A program made the position numbers and the translations under genes. From assembly GCA_037893225.1 (NCBI GenBank), contig JAZGUH010000223.1:434001-498000 (forward strand): a DNA stretch of 64,000 nucleotides, written 5' to 3'. Position 1 is the first letter of the stretch, and the number at the start of each line of letters is the position of its first letter. Of the stretch, positions 1-11,356 are shown in pieces. The stretch is from Hippasteria phrygiana (lineage: Eukaryota; Echinodermata; Asteroidea; Valvatida; Goniasteridae). The notes beneath the pieces were generated by a model. The model made no database searches. It was not told where the DNA came from and worked only from the letters and a program-made list of their open reading frames with translations.

Positions 1-1281
1 TGATATCTGGGATGTATTTCTCTGGTCATGCATCACTGCGTCCATTGTCGTGAAAATCGTGATATATATGTTTTCACCAATATTTAAATTGGTGGTTTAG
101 CTTTGTGAGAAGAAATGTATTATTGGATGTGATAGTTTAAAATGTAAATTTAGGTACAGCACAGATGTCATCTTTAATCAGCTGACTAACAGTTTATGCC
201 CTTAGTCCCTTTGTATCCATCAGTATCTCACTAAAAGGTTTAACACTATAGTACCTTTCCACTAATCAGAACCATTGAGCATTATGGCAAAACTGTCAGT
301 CTAAATAAGATGCATTCCGGGGGATCGGATCGAGTGCGTCATTTAGTGCAGGCTAATTCTCGCAGCTGTTGATGCAATGAATGACGCGTCTATCGAATGA
401 TAAATAATTTCACGCTTGCCTACTCAAAAGACTCATTTACTAAGTGCCGTTTTGGCAGACGGAAATTATAAGCAGGCATGATGCTCGTACCCAATATCAA
501 CTTCTGCTTATTATCATAGGGCAATTTTTATCGTTTTGTGCAGTTTTATAATCTTCGGTTGATAACTTTTAGTGTTTTCTCTAAACGATGCAATACTCGA
601 ACCACTAATCCGAATCCGACTTCGGAGCCGCCCAAAGCCCGACCCCCCCCCCCAAATTTATATATATAATAAAATATAAAAAACACGCACAAAAAACAAA
701 AAAAACAAAAAACAAACAACAAACAAAAGTCAAACATATTTATAAATATTTTACCCCTAGTAAACTGGACTCTGAAACACATGACTGAGCACACACACAT
801 CATCTCACACATAAGGTGCTTAACCAAGTATGAACACGCCCTGCAGTGCACACTAAGTAAAATCAATAAGGTACACTGGCTAGAATTTTCAAAGGCAAAT
901 GTCCGATCCTTTATTTTTTGAGTAGTGTGTAAACTAGGGGGAAATGCGTACGTTGTTAACGCTGCAGTTTGGCCTGCTGCAAATGTGCAATCGCTGAGAA
1001 AACACAGTCCCAGCACCCAAATACTCACATTCTCAAATTACCTTTGATCATCGTGAATGGTTGCCAAGGAAGCACGGCGAGAGGGTTCATCTGAAAGACA
1101 GCTTTCCATTATGCAGGCTTTATTCTCGGGATCTCTCCCGTTTTTTCAAGCATCGTCCGTGCATCTTTCGATAGATGCATAAATATAATATAATGATGAC
1201 ACTGAAGATTTGGTTCCGTCCAACGTAGAGAGCATCATTGTACTCTCTGTAACGGCGGGATTTAGCGGTTTGGTTTACAGA
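1..1281. other. No gene recognised
   Basis: A+T-rich sequence with a run of 11 C at 643-653 next to A-rich sequence. Short open frames exist on both strands but show no splice context or family resemblance. Confidence 0.5.
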
Positions 1282-1501
1282 CAGTCGCGGTCAAAAGTTT
1301 ACACTTTTGTTCATTCAACTGTGCCTGCATGGGGTTGTTTAGATTCTTGCAAATTTCTGCTGTAGATTCTCATGATTTCAATAAAATCATGTTTGAAAAG
1401 TCCTTCTTCATGCATGGTATAATCATTAAGATTTGATTCACAGCTTTGGGGATTTGTTTACAGGACTGCGGTGTATGGATGGAAGTTTTCGACCGCAAGT
1501 G
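1282..1501. mobile_element. Tc1/mariner-like MITE
   Basis: The left end begins CAGTCGCGGTCAAAAGTTT and the right end, read on the minus strand, begins CACTTGCGGTCGAAAACTT. These match each other and resemble the usual Tc1-type terminus (CAGTGGCGGTCAAAAGTTT). A TA dinucleotide follows the right end at 1502-1503. The left flank is GA, so the expected TA target duplication is damaged on that side. The 220-bp interior has no transposase frame, so this is a non-autonomous copy. Confidence 0.7.
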
Positions 1502-2750
1502 TAGGGTTTGTAATTGTTATTCAACATGGTTAACAATAAAATACAAATTCAACACAGTAACTTCCCTTTCATTGTTTCTTTAAGCAAACGAATGTGAACA
1601 AATCCTAACACTGAAAGAAGTTGGTATGGCCCTCTTTCACGTGTCGTCACGGACAGCATAGTGTAGCGCTGCTAATTAAGTGCTTATTCAAGTCAACCAG
1701 TTGAGCGTGAAGTACCTGTCCCAAACGATACGCGTACAATGATCCCACCAAGGCGGTCCACACCGTCTGGTCACATGGGTGAAAAAGGTCTATTACACAT
1801 TTGAGATTTGATTGCTCGCCTGGGTAACCTTTTAATGGTTGCGATACAACAGAATAGAGGTTAATCTTTACGGTATTACTTTTACTGACTTTATTATTGT
1901 CGTGGAAATGAGCTGTGGACATTTTAAGATCACATTGAACGTGTTATCGTTAGCCGCTCATGTGTAGAGTTGCCGCGCGAAAAGCAATCAATTTGCCTCT
2001 TAGAATGATCCGCATCTCTTTAAGTTGACCTTGTAGGCGTTGTTACTCATGGTCCAAATAGCGGATAAACTGATATTATGCGCGGCACCGTTTCAACTCG
2101 AAATGGTTTGTTTATCTAACTATGCATGAATATTTGACACCCTCCACTGCCCCTGAGGCGCAGATAGAGGTTAAGAAAACAGAGGCTCCCCTCAGGTGAT
2201 CACGTACCGATGCGGTAGCCTTTTAAGGTTCCATGCAGCTTGGGGGAGTTTGCTGAGCCAACACTGGCGGAGTAATCCACTGTGCTCTTTCAGCCAACAA
2301 TGACATGAATTCTCATTTCCGTATTCATTTATAAGTCTTTACACGAACCACATGAGTCATTTCTTCTTGAAAAGAAAGAAAAGAAATGTGACGTCACTTA
2401 ACATCGACTTCTATTTTTCTATAAGACGTCTGCCCATCAGTACCCTATGGTCTGTCCATCACTGCCTTACGGCCGCATTTGTATCTCTTGGAAGATTGAT
2501 TTTCTTTTCTATTTTTGGACTTTCTTCTATCGATCATTTCCGCACTACAGCTACGCGGATGTACGTAAGTCGTCTGTCATACAATGCGTGGCAAAGATCA
2601 TTAAAAAAGGAAAATCACACGTTGCGAGATAAATTACCGTGACGACATGCAACCATATAGCTATGAATTCCAAGTGCAAAACTACCCCAGAATGTTAACA
2701 AAAAACTGAAAGTACCTTAAAAGCCTGTAAATGGTAAAACAGCTATTCCC
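1502..2750. other. No gene recognised
   Basis: Unique-looking sequence. A stretch near 1766-1800 (TCTGGTCACATGGGTGA...) resembles one near 9385-9415 and may be an old dispersed repeat. Nothing else can be supported. Confidence 0.4.
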
Positions 2751-2807
2751 ATCGATGGCATATCGATGGCATATCGATAACATATCAATGGCTTATCGAT
2801 GGCATAT
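2751..2807. repeat. 11-bp tandem repeat (ATCGATGGCAT)
   Basis: Five adjacent copies of an 11-bp unit ATCGATGGCAT with one or two changes each. The unit carries ClaI-like ATCGAT sites. Too short and degenerate to suggest a function. Confidence 0.85.
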
Positions 2808-3662
2808 GGTATATAAGTTGAGGTACTAAAACCCTTTTTTGACGTCCATAATTATGTCTGTCTATATACTTCCACTCAAATTAATTGTTACCATGGTTTT
2901 TGGTTGCCATGGCAATACAATACCAACAAACAACGGAGCACGCGTAGCCTAAATATTGATCAGATAGTACGAATATTATTCAACCGACGTGTAACGTTTA
3001 CAGTCTTCAAAACAATACGTTGTCGCGTGAAAATCAGACTCCCGGAAAATCCGACTTGTTGGTTATACTGCGCATGATCAACAGGTCCCCGTACACCAAA
3101 ACAATGAGAAACATAGGGTAATAGACTGAGAAAAAATATATCTAAATTTTGCACTTTTAATACTTCAAAACAAGAACTTTTCTGTGATTTCGTTGGTAAC
3201 CCGCTATGATTTTGCAGGCGTGTTTCTCGAAACTAAATCGTGAATCATGATGTGCGCACGCGCGTTAGAATTGCGAAAAGGCTTATAACTACCGCTTTAT
3301 TGTTAAAGTCGAAACGGCTGTGGCGTCGGCACATTCAACTGTGAGCTTGGATTCGTGTGCATAGTGACCTTTTCATTTTCATAGAAGGGCCATGAAACTA
3401 AACTTTGCACGATAATTTCTCAAAGGTTTGACGTCCCTGCTTATCAGGGGAGTTTCTTTCCCGATTGGATCAGAGTTCCCCGAGTCAAGAAGAAATGAGT
3501 TTGTAAATGTAGTATACACCATTTGCAAACATCAAAAACAAAAGTATTGAATTATTACGAAATACCATACTAGACTGTTAGTAAATAGCAGTCTCGAGCA
3601 TCCTGTGCAATCATGGCACCTGGTGTGCTGCAGTTTTCAAGAAAAGTGGAAATTTATATCGT
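2808..3662. other. No gene recognised
   Basis: A frame on the minus strand follows an acceptor-like site near 3128, but it overlaps sequence resembling the dispersed repeat at 7236, so it is not called as a gene. Confidence 0.4.
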
Positions 3663-3696
3663 TTTCCAACGATTGTCGGCCGACAATCGTTGGAAA
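3663..3696. repeat. Perfect 34-bp palindrome
   Basis: The sequence is its own reverse complement from 3663 to 3696, centred on CGGCCG between 3679 and 3680, with arms ending TTTCCAACGATTGTCGG. There is no spacer. It could be a cruciform-forming site, or the fused ends of a foldback element whose interior was lost. Confidence 0.95.
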
Positions 3697-6363
3697 TAGT
3701 CCAGTTTCACGACCTGATATTTCCCTGACGTCTATACATTGCTCCGTTTTGTCTAGTGTATGGTAAGGGAACCAGACTACTAGAACAGATTTTTTTTCTC
3801 TGTTTTTCCAAATCTATGCACACAAAACTTTAAACAGGTCAGTGTTACAGTATTTGCTAGCAGGCTAATAAACAATACTGACCCCAAATCCATTTATTTC
3901 TGAAAATTACAGCAAAAGCAAAACTACCTTTAATCCACGTAGTCTTCATGGTCCATAGCACACAGTAGTAATCATAGAAGTTATTCGTTTTGCGAGCCTG
4001 TTGATCGAAAGAATCATTACAATACATGATTAATTCTTAATTAGATAGATATGAAAGAATTGACAGGTTCAATGTCATACCTTTATTAATAAGAATAATA
4101 TGCCGCGCGACAGCAGTTCGTTGCCAAGGCCACCAAATACTGAAACTGTTTGCAACACCATCGTTCACACGGTTGTGTTATAATTATTCGTTCGAACAAT
4201 TACTCTACCCTGGGCGGAGAAACAACACGTTTACTTACTGTCAGATCATCGATTTCAATATAAAAGCGCTCCCTTTTCAGTATTAAAATCCCTTAGTATA
4301 TATTGTTTACACTGTTCGTACAGTTTGGCCATGCCAACTGTTAGAGTGCTACTCAGACAACTCAAAACATCCGCACATGAAACCGTATATGAGATATATT
4401 TGTAACGTAAGACCCTGGCGACTAATTTAGTAGTCTACAAAGAGAAACAAGATCCCATGATGATGCAGTTTAAACAGCCAAGATGAGTTGAATAGAAAAA
4501 AAAATGCAGAAACATTCTGAAATGGATTCATTTACATTCCGGGCACAGCAATGCCACACATTTCGTATTTGTCCTTTTAAGGCTTTATTGGAATGTCACT
4601 GAACTTTTACCCATTAAGCAAATGCTTTTAGTATAATTCCAATAGTTAAATTTCTCAAATATATGCTTGCATATAATTTTGTTATTTTTTGGCTTCTACA
4701 CGGGCTATTTCCTTGTGTCCCCCCCCCCCCCCCCGCTTTTTGACTGTAAATCAGCGAACGTCGCTTGAAAGGGCACCGGAGTTTGGGCATACAAGGCCAA
4801 GTCGACACGTCCGAGGTATTTCATTCAACCTATCGCTCAACCCATTTCTCTCATTAGTGTTTCCTGTTTCTGCCGGTCGTAAGAGTGCTGTGCCCCGATT
4901 GTCGTACATTTTAGTTGATTTACAAGATGAGCACTGGCCCCCTCTGACATTGTTGTGCTGACCACAACTGACACTTACTGGCCCGCTGCGAATATTACCT
5001 CCAACAACCCTCACTCAAAGTGGCCCAACACAACCAGCCATTGACAATACTGACGTGCCAGTGTGCACACAGTCTCCCGCGAGAAATCACGAGAAAGGGG
5101 GAGAATAACAGAGCAGCGATCACTGTTTGAAGAAAAAGCTGGATCTCTCTGGGGGAACAAGAAGATGTAATTACTCGGCTCTTCCCAGGCTTTAGCAATA
5201 GCCACATCCATGGTGGAAATTGGGTTCAGCCAGATAGAAGAAAGGGTGTTGAGGGAAGCGTATAGGGTTTTATTGAAGTTATTGTTGCTAATTTTGATCT
5301 TCTAATATCCACATAACAGGTCAGCATCTAAATTGGTATTTTTGCTTTTGTTGTTTATCTTTGAATTTTGAAAATGGCTATACCATACGCACACAAACAA
5401 TTTAAGGAAACAACCCGTTGAAAAGTGCAGGTCAAAGCCCTAGCTGTACTTTAAGAAAAAAAAACTTCAGCGTAGGGACAGGCAACACGCCAAAACATAC
5501 TTTAAATTTAACAGAGATGAAGTAGACAGGTAGATCCAAGATGGGAGAGGGCGCCTTCTAAATAATAACAACTGCATTTGTTTAGGAACCATACATGTAA
5601 ATAGCTTTTAAGTTACAGTACTCAATAGCAATAGAGTTTCCGTCTGTTGTCATTTCATATCATCGAAATTGAAATCTTTTGTTAGTGAAAAAGAACCCAA
5701 AATAATAATTAAAAAAACGAAAAATCCATGTCTTTTACAAACTGAGCGAAACTGTTTTAAATATTATGGTCAAAATGTTCCTGAAGGGAAAGCTCTCCAG
5801 GGCTGCCTTTCGTCACTCAGTCTTTATACTTCATCTCACCCTAGAAGCGACACATTAACCCAGCAGGTGCTGCAACACACGCTCATCGTGTCTGTCATGT
5901 CGTGACAAAGAACAGGTTAGGATGTCAGGGGGCTTTACAAACCTGACACGGTTGAGCTTCTTACTTTACCTCTGAAAATATCCTCGTCTTTACATAAAAA
6001 GCCGACGCTTTAAGAAGGTTTGGTCGAGAATTATATAGACATAAGTATCTGTAGGCATGACGTATAGGGGACAGAACTTGCAGCAATCAGTGTGATTTGT
6101 ACAACAGGTTTTCCTCGGCAACCTGTTTTGAGACGTCACATTTAAAACTAATCAAAAAATTAGCTGGCCTGACGTTTCGAACTTAAGCAAGTTCTTTCTC
6201 AAAGTTAAACCCGCTGAGGTCTATATTTGAGAAATACAAATGATACAGCATTTATAAAACAAACGAACAAACCAACAAACAAAACAGATTCGATGTGGGT
6301 CCAGGTAACGCTCCTTCAAAAGCATAATTTACGTCCGTGCCGTTATTGTTAATACATTATTTC
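3697..6363. other. No gene recognised
   Basis: Contains a run of 16 C at 4719-4734 and small hairpins. A minus-strand frame from 5211 starts at an ATG in good context (CCACCATGG) but matches nothing I know, so it is not called. Confidence 0.4.
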
Positions 6364-7062
6364 TAGGCTAGGTATAAAACCCCTTTAGTTTAGGCTAGGT
6401 ATAAAAACACCCTTTAGTTTAGGCTAGGTATAAAAAACCCTTTAGTTTAGGCTAGCTATAAAACCTCTTTTAAGGCTAGCTATAAAACCTCTTTTAAGGC
6501 TAGCTATAAAACTCCTTTTTAGGCTAGGTATAAAACCCTTTTTAAACTAGGTTTAAAACCCCTTTAGTTTAGGCTAGGTATAAAACCCCTTTTTATGCTA
6601 GGTATAAAACCCCCTTTTTAGGCTAGGTATAAAACCCCTTTAGTTTAGGCTAGCTATATTAAAACACCTTTGGTTTAGGCCAGGTATAAAACCCCTTTAG
6701 TTTAGGCTAGCTATAAAACCCCTTTAGTTTAGGCTAGGTATAAAACCCCTTTAGTTGAGGCTATAAAACCCCTCGTGGGTTCGAGTCCCACCCGAGTGAT
6801 TTTTTCCAAATAATCTCTCGGGACAACACTCAGTATACAGTGTTTATAAAATACGTCGATGGAGGGCAAAACCCAATATTGAATTGAAAACCCATTTAGT
6901 TTAGGCTAGCTATAAAACCCCTTTAGTTTAGGATAGCTATAAAACCCCTTTAGTTTAGGATAGCTATAAAACCCCTTTAGTTTAGGCTCGGTATAACACC
7001 CCTTTAGTTTAGGATAGATATACAACCCCTTTAGTTTAGGCTAGGTATAAAACTCATTTAGT
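6364..7062. repeat. 27-bp minisatellite with TATAAAA in most units
   Basis: About 25 imperfect copies of a unit close to TTTAGTTTAGGCTAGGTA followed by TAAAACCCC. Units range from about 20 to 30 bp because the TTTAGTTTA part is sometimes deleted. Nearly every unit keeps GGTATAAAACCCC or GCTATAAAACC, that is, a TATA-box-like core. The array is interrupted by a tRNA-derived fragment at 6774-6885 and resumes afterwards. Confidence 0.95.
6774..6885 (+). mobile_element. tRNA-derived SINE fragment inside the minisatellite
   Basis: GTGGGTTCGAGTCCCACC contains a full pol III B box (GGTTCGAGTCC at 6778-6788). About 90 bp of non-minisatellite sequence follows, ending GGCAAAACCCAATATT, before the array resumes. 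No A box is visible, so it is 5'-truncated or has been recombined with the array. Confidence 0.6.
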
Positions 7063-7235
7063 TAATAGGTATCTTCCCAAACTGATCCATAGTGAGTCCG
7101 CATATAACATGAAATATTTACCAGGTAGGAAAAAGAGTGTCAATTTCATTCCGTTGTTCATTATGCAATCTATAGCCGACAGTATTGAGATTAGTACACG
7201 CTGCACACGTGACAGTATCTAAATTATCGGCGTCA

Positions 7236-7405
7236 TATTAATATCAGACTCCCATGAAAATCGGACCCCTTTTCCCTATTATCGGTTAGGCCTAACCCCT
7301 CTCACGTGACTGGCCACTCTCCTAATTATCTTCACTCAGGCATGTGCAATACTACCAATGAGCCCGTATTTCATAGTGACTGAAATTCACGCTACACCAG
7401 CAGGA
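7236..7405. repeat. Dispersed repeat D, copy 1
   Basis: This segment (ATCAGACTCCCATGAAAATC ... CTATTATCGGTTAGGC ... CTCACGTGACTGGCCACT ... CGTATTTCATAGTGACTG) matches 38905-39065 in the same order with scattered differences. It carries the E-box CACGTG. No ends or coding capacity were recognised. Confidence 0.7.
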
Positions 7406-7971
7406 ACTGGATACAATACTCCTTCACACATTACTCATGTAACTTCTAGACTAGTTTCCGCCTCAAAATATTGGTGCCGGTAGATAGTACTGATATGGCA
7501 CTGAGTTTTAATCATTTTGCATTTTTAAGAGTTGTCTATATTTTCATTTTCGAAAAAAAACTAGTTTCCTGAATGCGCGTGTGTTTTGGTGAGTTTATGG
7601 TAACGGTTAAGAATAACGCAATGCATTATGCATCGGTACAACAACATTTTCAGAACGATAATAGAGGGACGGTGACCAATGTATGGAATTTACAAGCGTG
7701 CATTGAGACCTTTTGCACGTGTCGTAATGGACTGCATAGAGTAGTGATGCTAACGAAGTGCGTATTCAACAAAACCAGTCTAGCGTGCCGTTTGCGGGCA
7801 CGTGGTTTAACCATAGATATCATAAGAATAAATAAACTAGGTCGGAAGCGCGCGCGCACCCAACTTGACAGACTATTGCTTGTGGGGTACCGTATACTTC
7901 CCTTCATTTGTTCTCCTTTGTCCCCTTAGAAATCTCGAAATACTTAGCGTTATGGCTGTGGGGTACTTTAA

Positions 7972-8781
7972 GGGGCCGTCCATAAAGTACGTACGCACGA
8001 AATGCCGACTTTTTTTTACCCTCCCCCCTGTACGCATGGCATACGCAGTGGCTCCAACCCCCCCCCCCCCCCCCCCCCCCCATACGCATACGCATTCCAC
8101 ATCTCTTTTCGACTTCTCAGACTACCCTATTCTAGCATCATTAAACTTCACAGTACACCTGCTGTAGTAGTATGATTCGCATGTCGCATCCAAAGAATGA
8201 AATAAATCACAAAATGTTGACAGAAAAAACATTTTTATTAACGGACCTGGAAATGATTGAACAGTGATATATTTTGAACCAAAACAGCAGTCAATGATGA
8301 CATGAACCAAAAAGGAAAACAAATCTCCTGATACACTATTTTTTGCATAGTTTGCTCTTGACATTTCATGAGATAGTGAATAACGCTTTTTACGAAAATA
8401 TGTGTTTGAACAAGAGGCAGTTGATATACAAGACATATATCTATTTTTGTTCTTTTGGTTTACCTGCAATACATGAGCGATTTTGGACAGCACGCGGGTG
8501 AAATTGATACAAGTACACCTGTACGTTTCCAGTGTACACTGCCGGTTTATAAAGCAGTCTTTTTGTTGCGGTCTAAAAATAGGCCGGAGTTAGTTGGCTG
8601 GCGGTGGCGCTGGGAAGATAAATTTACTTTTGGTTGGGGTGAAGGGTACTGTGTTATAACTGGTTTTCGATGCATAAAAGCTGGTCCTGGTAGTTATTTA
8701 TATGAGAGAGAACATTGATTTCATGACAATTCATTAAAAGCAAATTGTCGTGCGTAGGCTGCGTACTTTATGGACGGCCCC
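7972..8781. mobile_element. 810-bp TIR DNA transposon (GGGGCCGTCCATAAAGTACG ends)
   Basis: Both ends carry the same 20-bp sequence GGGGCCGTCCATAAAGTACG in inverted orientation, and the similarity continues imperfectly inward (TACGCACGA). Such ends are common in invertebrate DNA transposons, but I cannot assign a superfamily. The flanks are TTTAA on the left and AAAG on the right, with no clear target duplication. The interior has a run of 24 C at 8058-8081 and one open frame at 8455-8718, but no recognisable transposase. Confidence 0.85.
8455..8718 (+). other. 87-codon open frame inside the 810-bp element
   Basis: This frame reads through 87 codons to a stop, with a balanced composition rich in W, R and G (for example GWRWRWEDKFTFGWGEGY). 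I recognise no family. It lies wholly within the TIR element, about 60 bp from its right end. On the opposite strand the same segment precedes a donor-like TTGCAG|GTAAAC. It could be a transposase relic, captured host sequence or chance. Confidence 0.2.
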
Positions 8782-10835
8782 AAAGTGCCAATGTGTCAGC
8801 GCACCATTCACTGTGTAGACAATTTTCATGTGCATGGACGTGCTAAAAAAGTCACGTGAACAGGGCGACGAGCAAGGAAAAATGCATTTTGTAAAGTAAT
8901 TAGAGGCAACGGGCGTAATACAAATCTTAATTTTTGCTGCATGCAGCTCAAGTAAAATCCTCCCGTACCGCTTGTCTTTTTGGAAGCGATTTGCAGTTCA
9001 GGAAATATGAAGCCGAGGCAAAAACTTAACCTTATATTAAAAAATAATAAAAAGGAACAAACCATTTCGCCTAAAGAGATAACTGCACATTCGTTTCCTG
9101 ACGAGCCTTGCAATAAAAAGTTTCATCTCCTTGGGCCAAAAAATGATTTTAATCACTATCACAACTATCACGAGTGCACATTTTTAACCCTGTTTACGTG
9201 ACTAATGCAATGGCGGCGCCTAGGCAAAACGCGCGTATTATGCGCGTATTATGCGCGCTTCCGATCTAGTTATTTATTCTTCTGATATCTTCTAATAACC
9301 TGCTGTATACGATATACCTCGATCAATCCACGATGGTCTATTCGTGCATGCTGGTTTTGTTTACATTCTTGTTTGCATTGCATCTGGTCACGTGGGTGAC
9401 AAAGGTCCATTACCAGTTCAGAATTAAGGTTTCTGATAACGCCGACTAACCAAAAAAGGTCAGTCCGCGATTTCTTTTAATATACTTTCGATAAGATTAA
9501 TAAGATTTCATAAATATCCAAGACAGTTTACCCGTTCCTATTGGTCGAAAGCCCGTGACGTGGGTGGTTTTTAAACGGCCGATAAAACACCAACCGGTTT
9601 TAGACTCGTTTGAAATTTGGTTCATTGGTGAAACACTCGCGCGACCAGTCACTCTCCCAATTACGCAAGCGCAATACTAACGTTGCGTCCGTTAGAGTCC
9701 ATAATTTCACACGACACTGGCTCTGCTGCGTTCTGCGCCACATTACGCAACATGTCACGCACACGTAAATTTCCATAAAGGAAATTTTTAGCACTTCTCG
9801 CGTTAGTCTGGTTCCCTGACGTCTCTATATCTTAGGTCAGGTAGCTACCACGGTTTTAAAAAGATCATGACGTACAGTGTTAGTCCGAGTGACGTCAGTG
9901 GCATCATTCAAATTTCATATTAAACCATTAAATAGCTAAAGGGGTGTTTTACAAACCAAGGTAAAAGAAATTAAACAAAATCATTGGAAATTTATAATTT
10001 TCGAAGGTTTTTGCTGAATTATACAAAAAAAGGTATTTCATGAATGGGAATAAATATGTGCTGGGTCGGTTTTAAACAAGTACGTTTAAAACCGCCTTGG
10101 GGCCTGAACCGCTTGATAATGACCCGAGCTGAATCCCTTAATAATATTGTTCACTGACAATACATATTTCACGAGGAATCGAAGTGTTTATGGGTTTTAG
10201 ACATGACTCAAATTCTGTGCCTCATGGGCCCAAACAAATAATATCCAGCTTGCTACATCACTTTTGGGCATGATCTCTTTGACGGAATCTCTGTACAAAA
10301 AGCGCAATGCCGTGGCAAACCTATCGATCTTAGACCAGCGCCCTTCCAAATTTGTGCAAATTCCATATCACTCCTTCAAGAATTCGTATGGAAAGGCTGT
10401 TATTAATTATCCCTTCGAATCGACCTACATTTCCTGTATTCTGGGTACGTAGGTCACCCTTTAAATGAGAATAATCATATTTTGTTCGGACCCAATAATT
10501 AACGGTCATTATTTTTGTCTAATAAATAATTATTGCCACTTGATTTAAGCACGATGAGTATAATTTACTTCGGGTGACATCGACCGGATGCGTCTTTTTG
10601 TACGTGTGAAGCTGCTGGCCAAAGTATCATTTCCTCCGCATTCCGGGTCCTACTTTCAAATTATGATATTAATTTCCTTGCGTCAAGTGCATGGGTAATA
10701 TCAAAAATGAAAAATATGTGAGGCCCCCCGACAGTTTTTTGTTTACTTGAAGGGATGCTTGTGAAAAGTGGGGAAAAGACGCGAGTGGAAAGACTAAAAC
10801 GAAAGACAGAACAAAATTTGAGATGGACTGCGAGG
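8782..10835. other. No gene recognised
   Basis: Mostly unique sequence. The stretch at 9232-9260 contains a short tandem GCGCGTATTAT repeat. A region at 9640-9760 weakly resembles repeat D. Confidence 0.4.
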
Positions 10836-10906
10836 AACTGGATAAATATTCGCAGTGAGAATAATTCGAAGAGAAAGAAACTTTTGCATAATTAGTGACT
10901 TGGTAC
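10836..10906. repeat. 71-bp direct repeat, copy 1
   Basis: AACTGGATAAATATTCGCAG through CTTTTGCATAATTAGTGACT and TTGGTAC matches 11286-11356 with few differences. The copies are exactly 450 bp apart. Confidence 0.85.
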
Positions 10907-11285
10907 CCGGTATACTGCTAGGTAGAGTACAAAATCGTAGTAATAATTTGGTTGGAGAAGAGTTGGGCTCCTCCTTACAATCACTCTCTCACCGGAGGTC
11001 TGTTGCTACAGATATTTTCATGTCATGGTAAATGTTCCACCGGCTTGTCCAGCTTGGTTCCTCCAGTTATAGGGTGTTTGAGTGCGAAACTCGGCTTTCC
11101 GCCTGTTCCCACCAATATAGCCTATAGCTGTACGTAGATATAGAACAAATCTCTGTGGAATTATTTATGGAATTATTTGCCTGGTGCATGTTTCCCTTCA
11201 TCTTACGATCTTTCCTACTTTCGTACTTTTTGTATCTTTTGAAGAAAAAAATGACTGAAACAAACGAAACTGTGAGTGAACTATG

Positions 11286-11356
11286 AACTGGATAAATATT
11301 TGCAGTGAGAAAAATTGGAAGGGAAAGAAACTTTTGCATAATTTGTGAGTTGGTAC
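11286..11356. repeat. 71-bp direct repeat, copy 2
   Basis: Partner of 10836-10906 in the same orientation. The similarity stops at both ends. The sequence between the copies shows no further repetition that I can see. Confidence 0.85.

Noticed and set aside
2960..3154. Minus-strand frame after an acceptor-like TTTTTTCTCAG
   Set aside because: The sequence overlaps a segment resembling dispersed repeat D, so a gene is unlikely.
5011..5211. Minus-strand frame with a good start context (CCACCATGG) and a GTGAGG donor-like end
   Set aside because: An overlapping frame is also open, no family is recognised and there is no partner exon.
6364..7062. CRISPR-like array
   Set aside because: Units are contiguous and degenerate with no spacers; this is a minisatellite in animal-type DNA.
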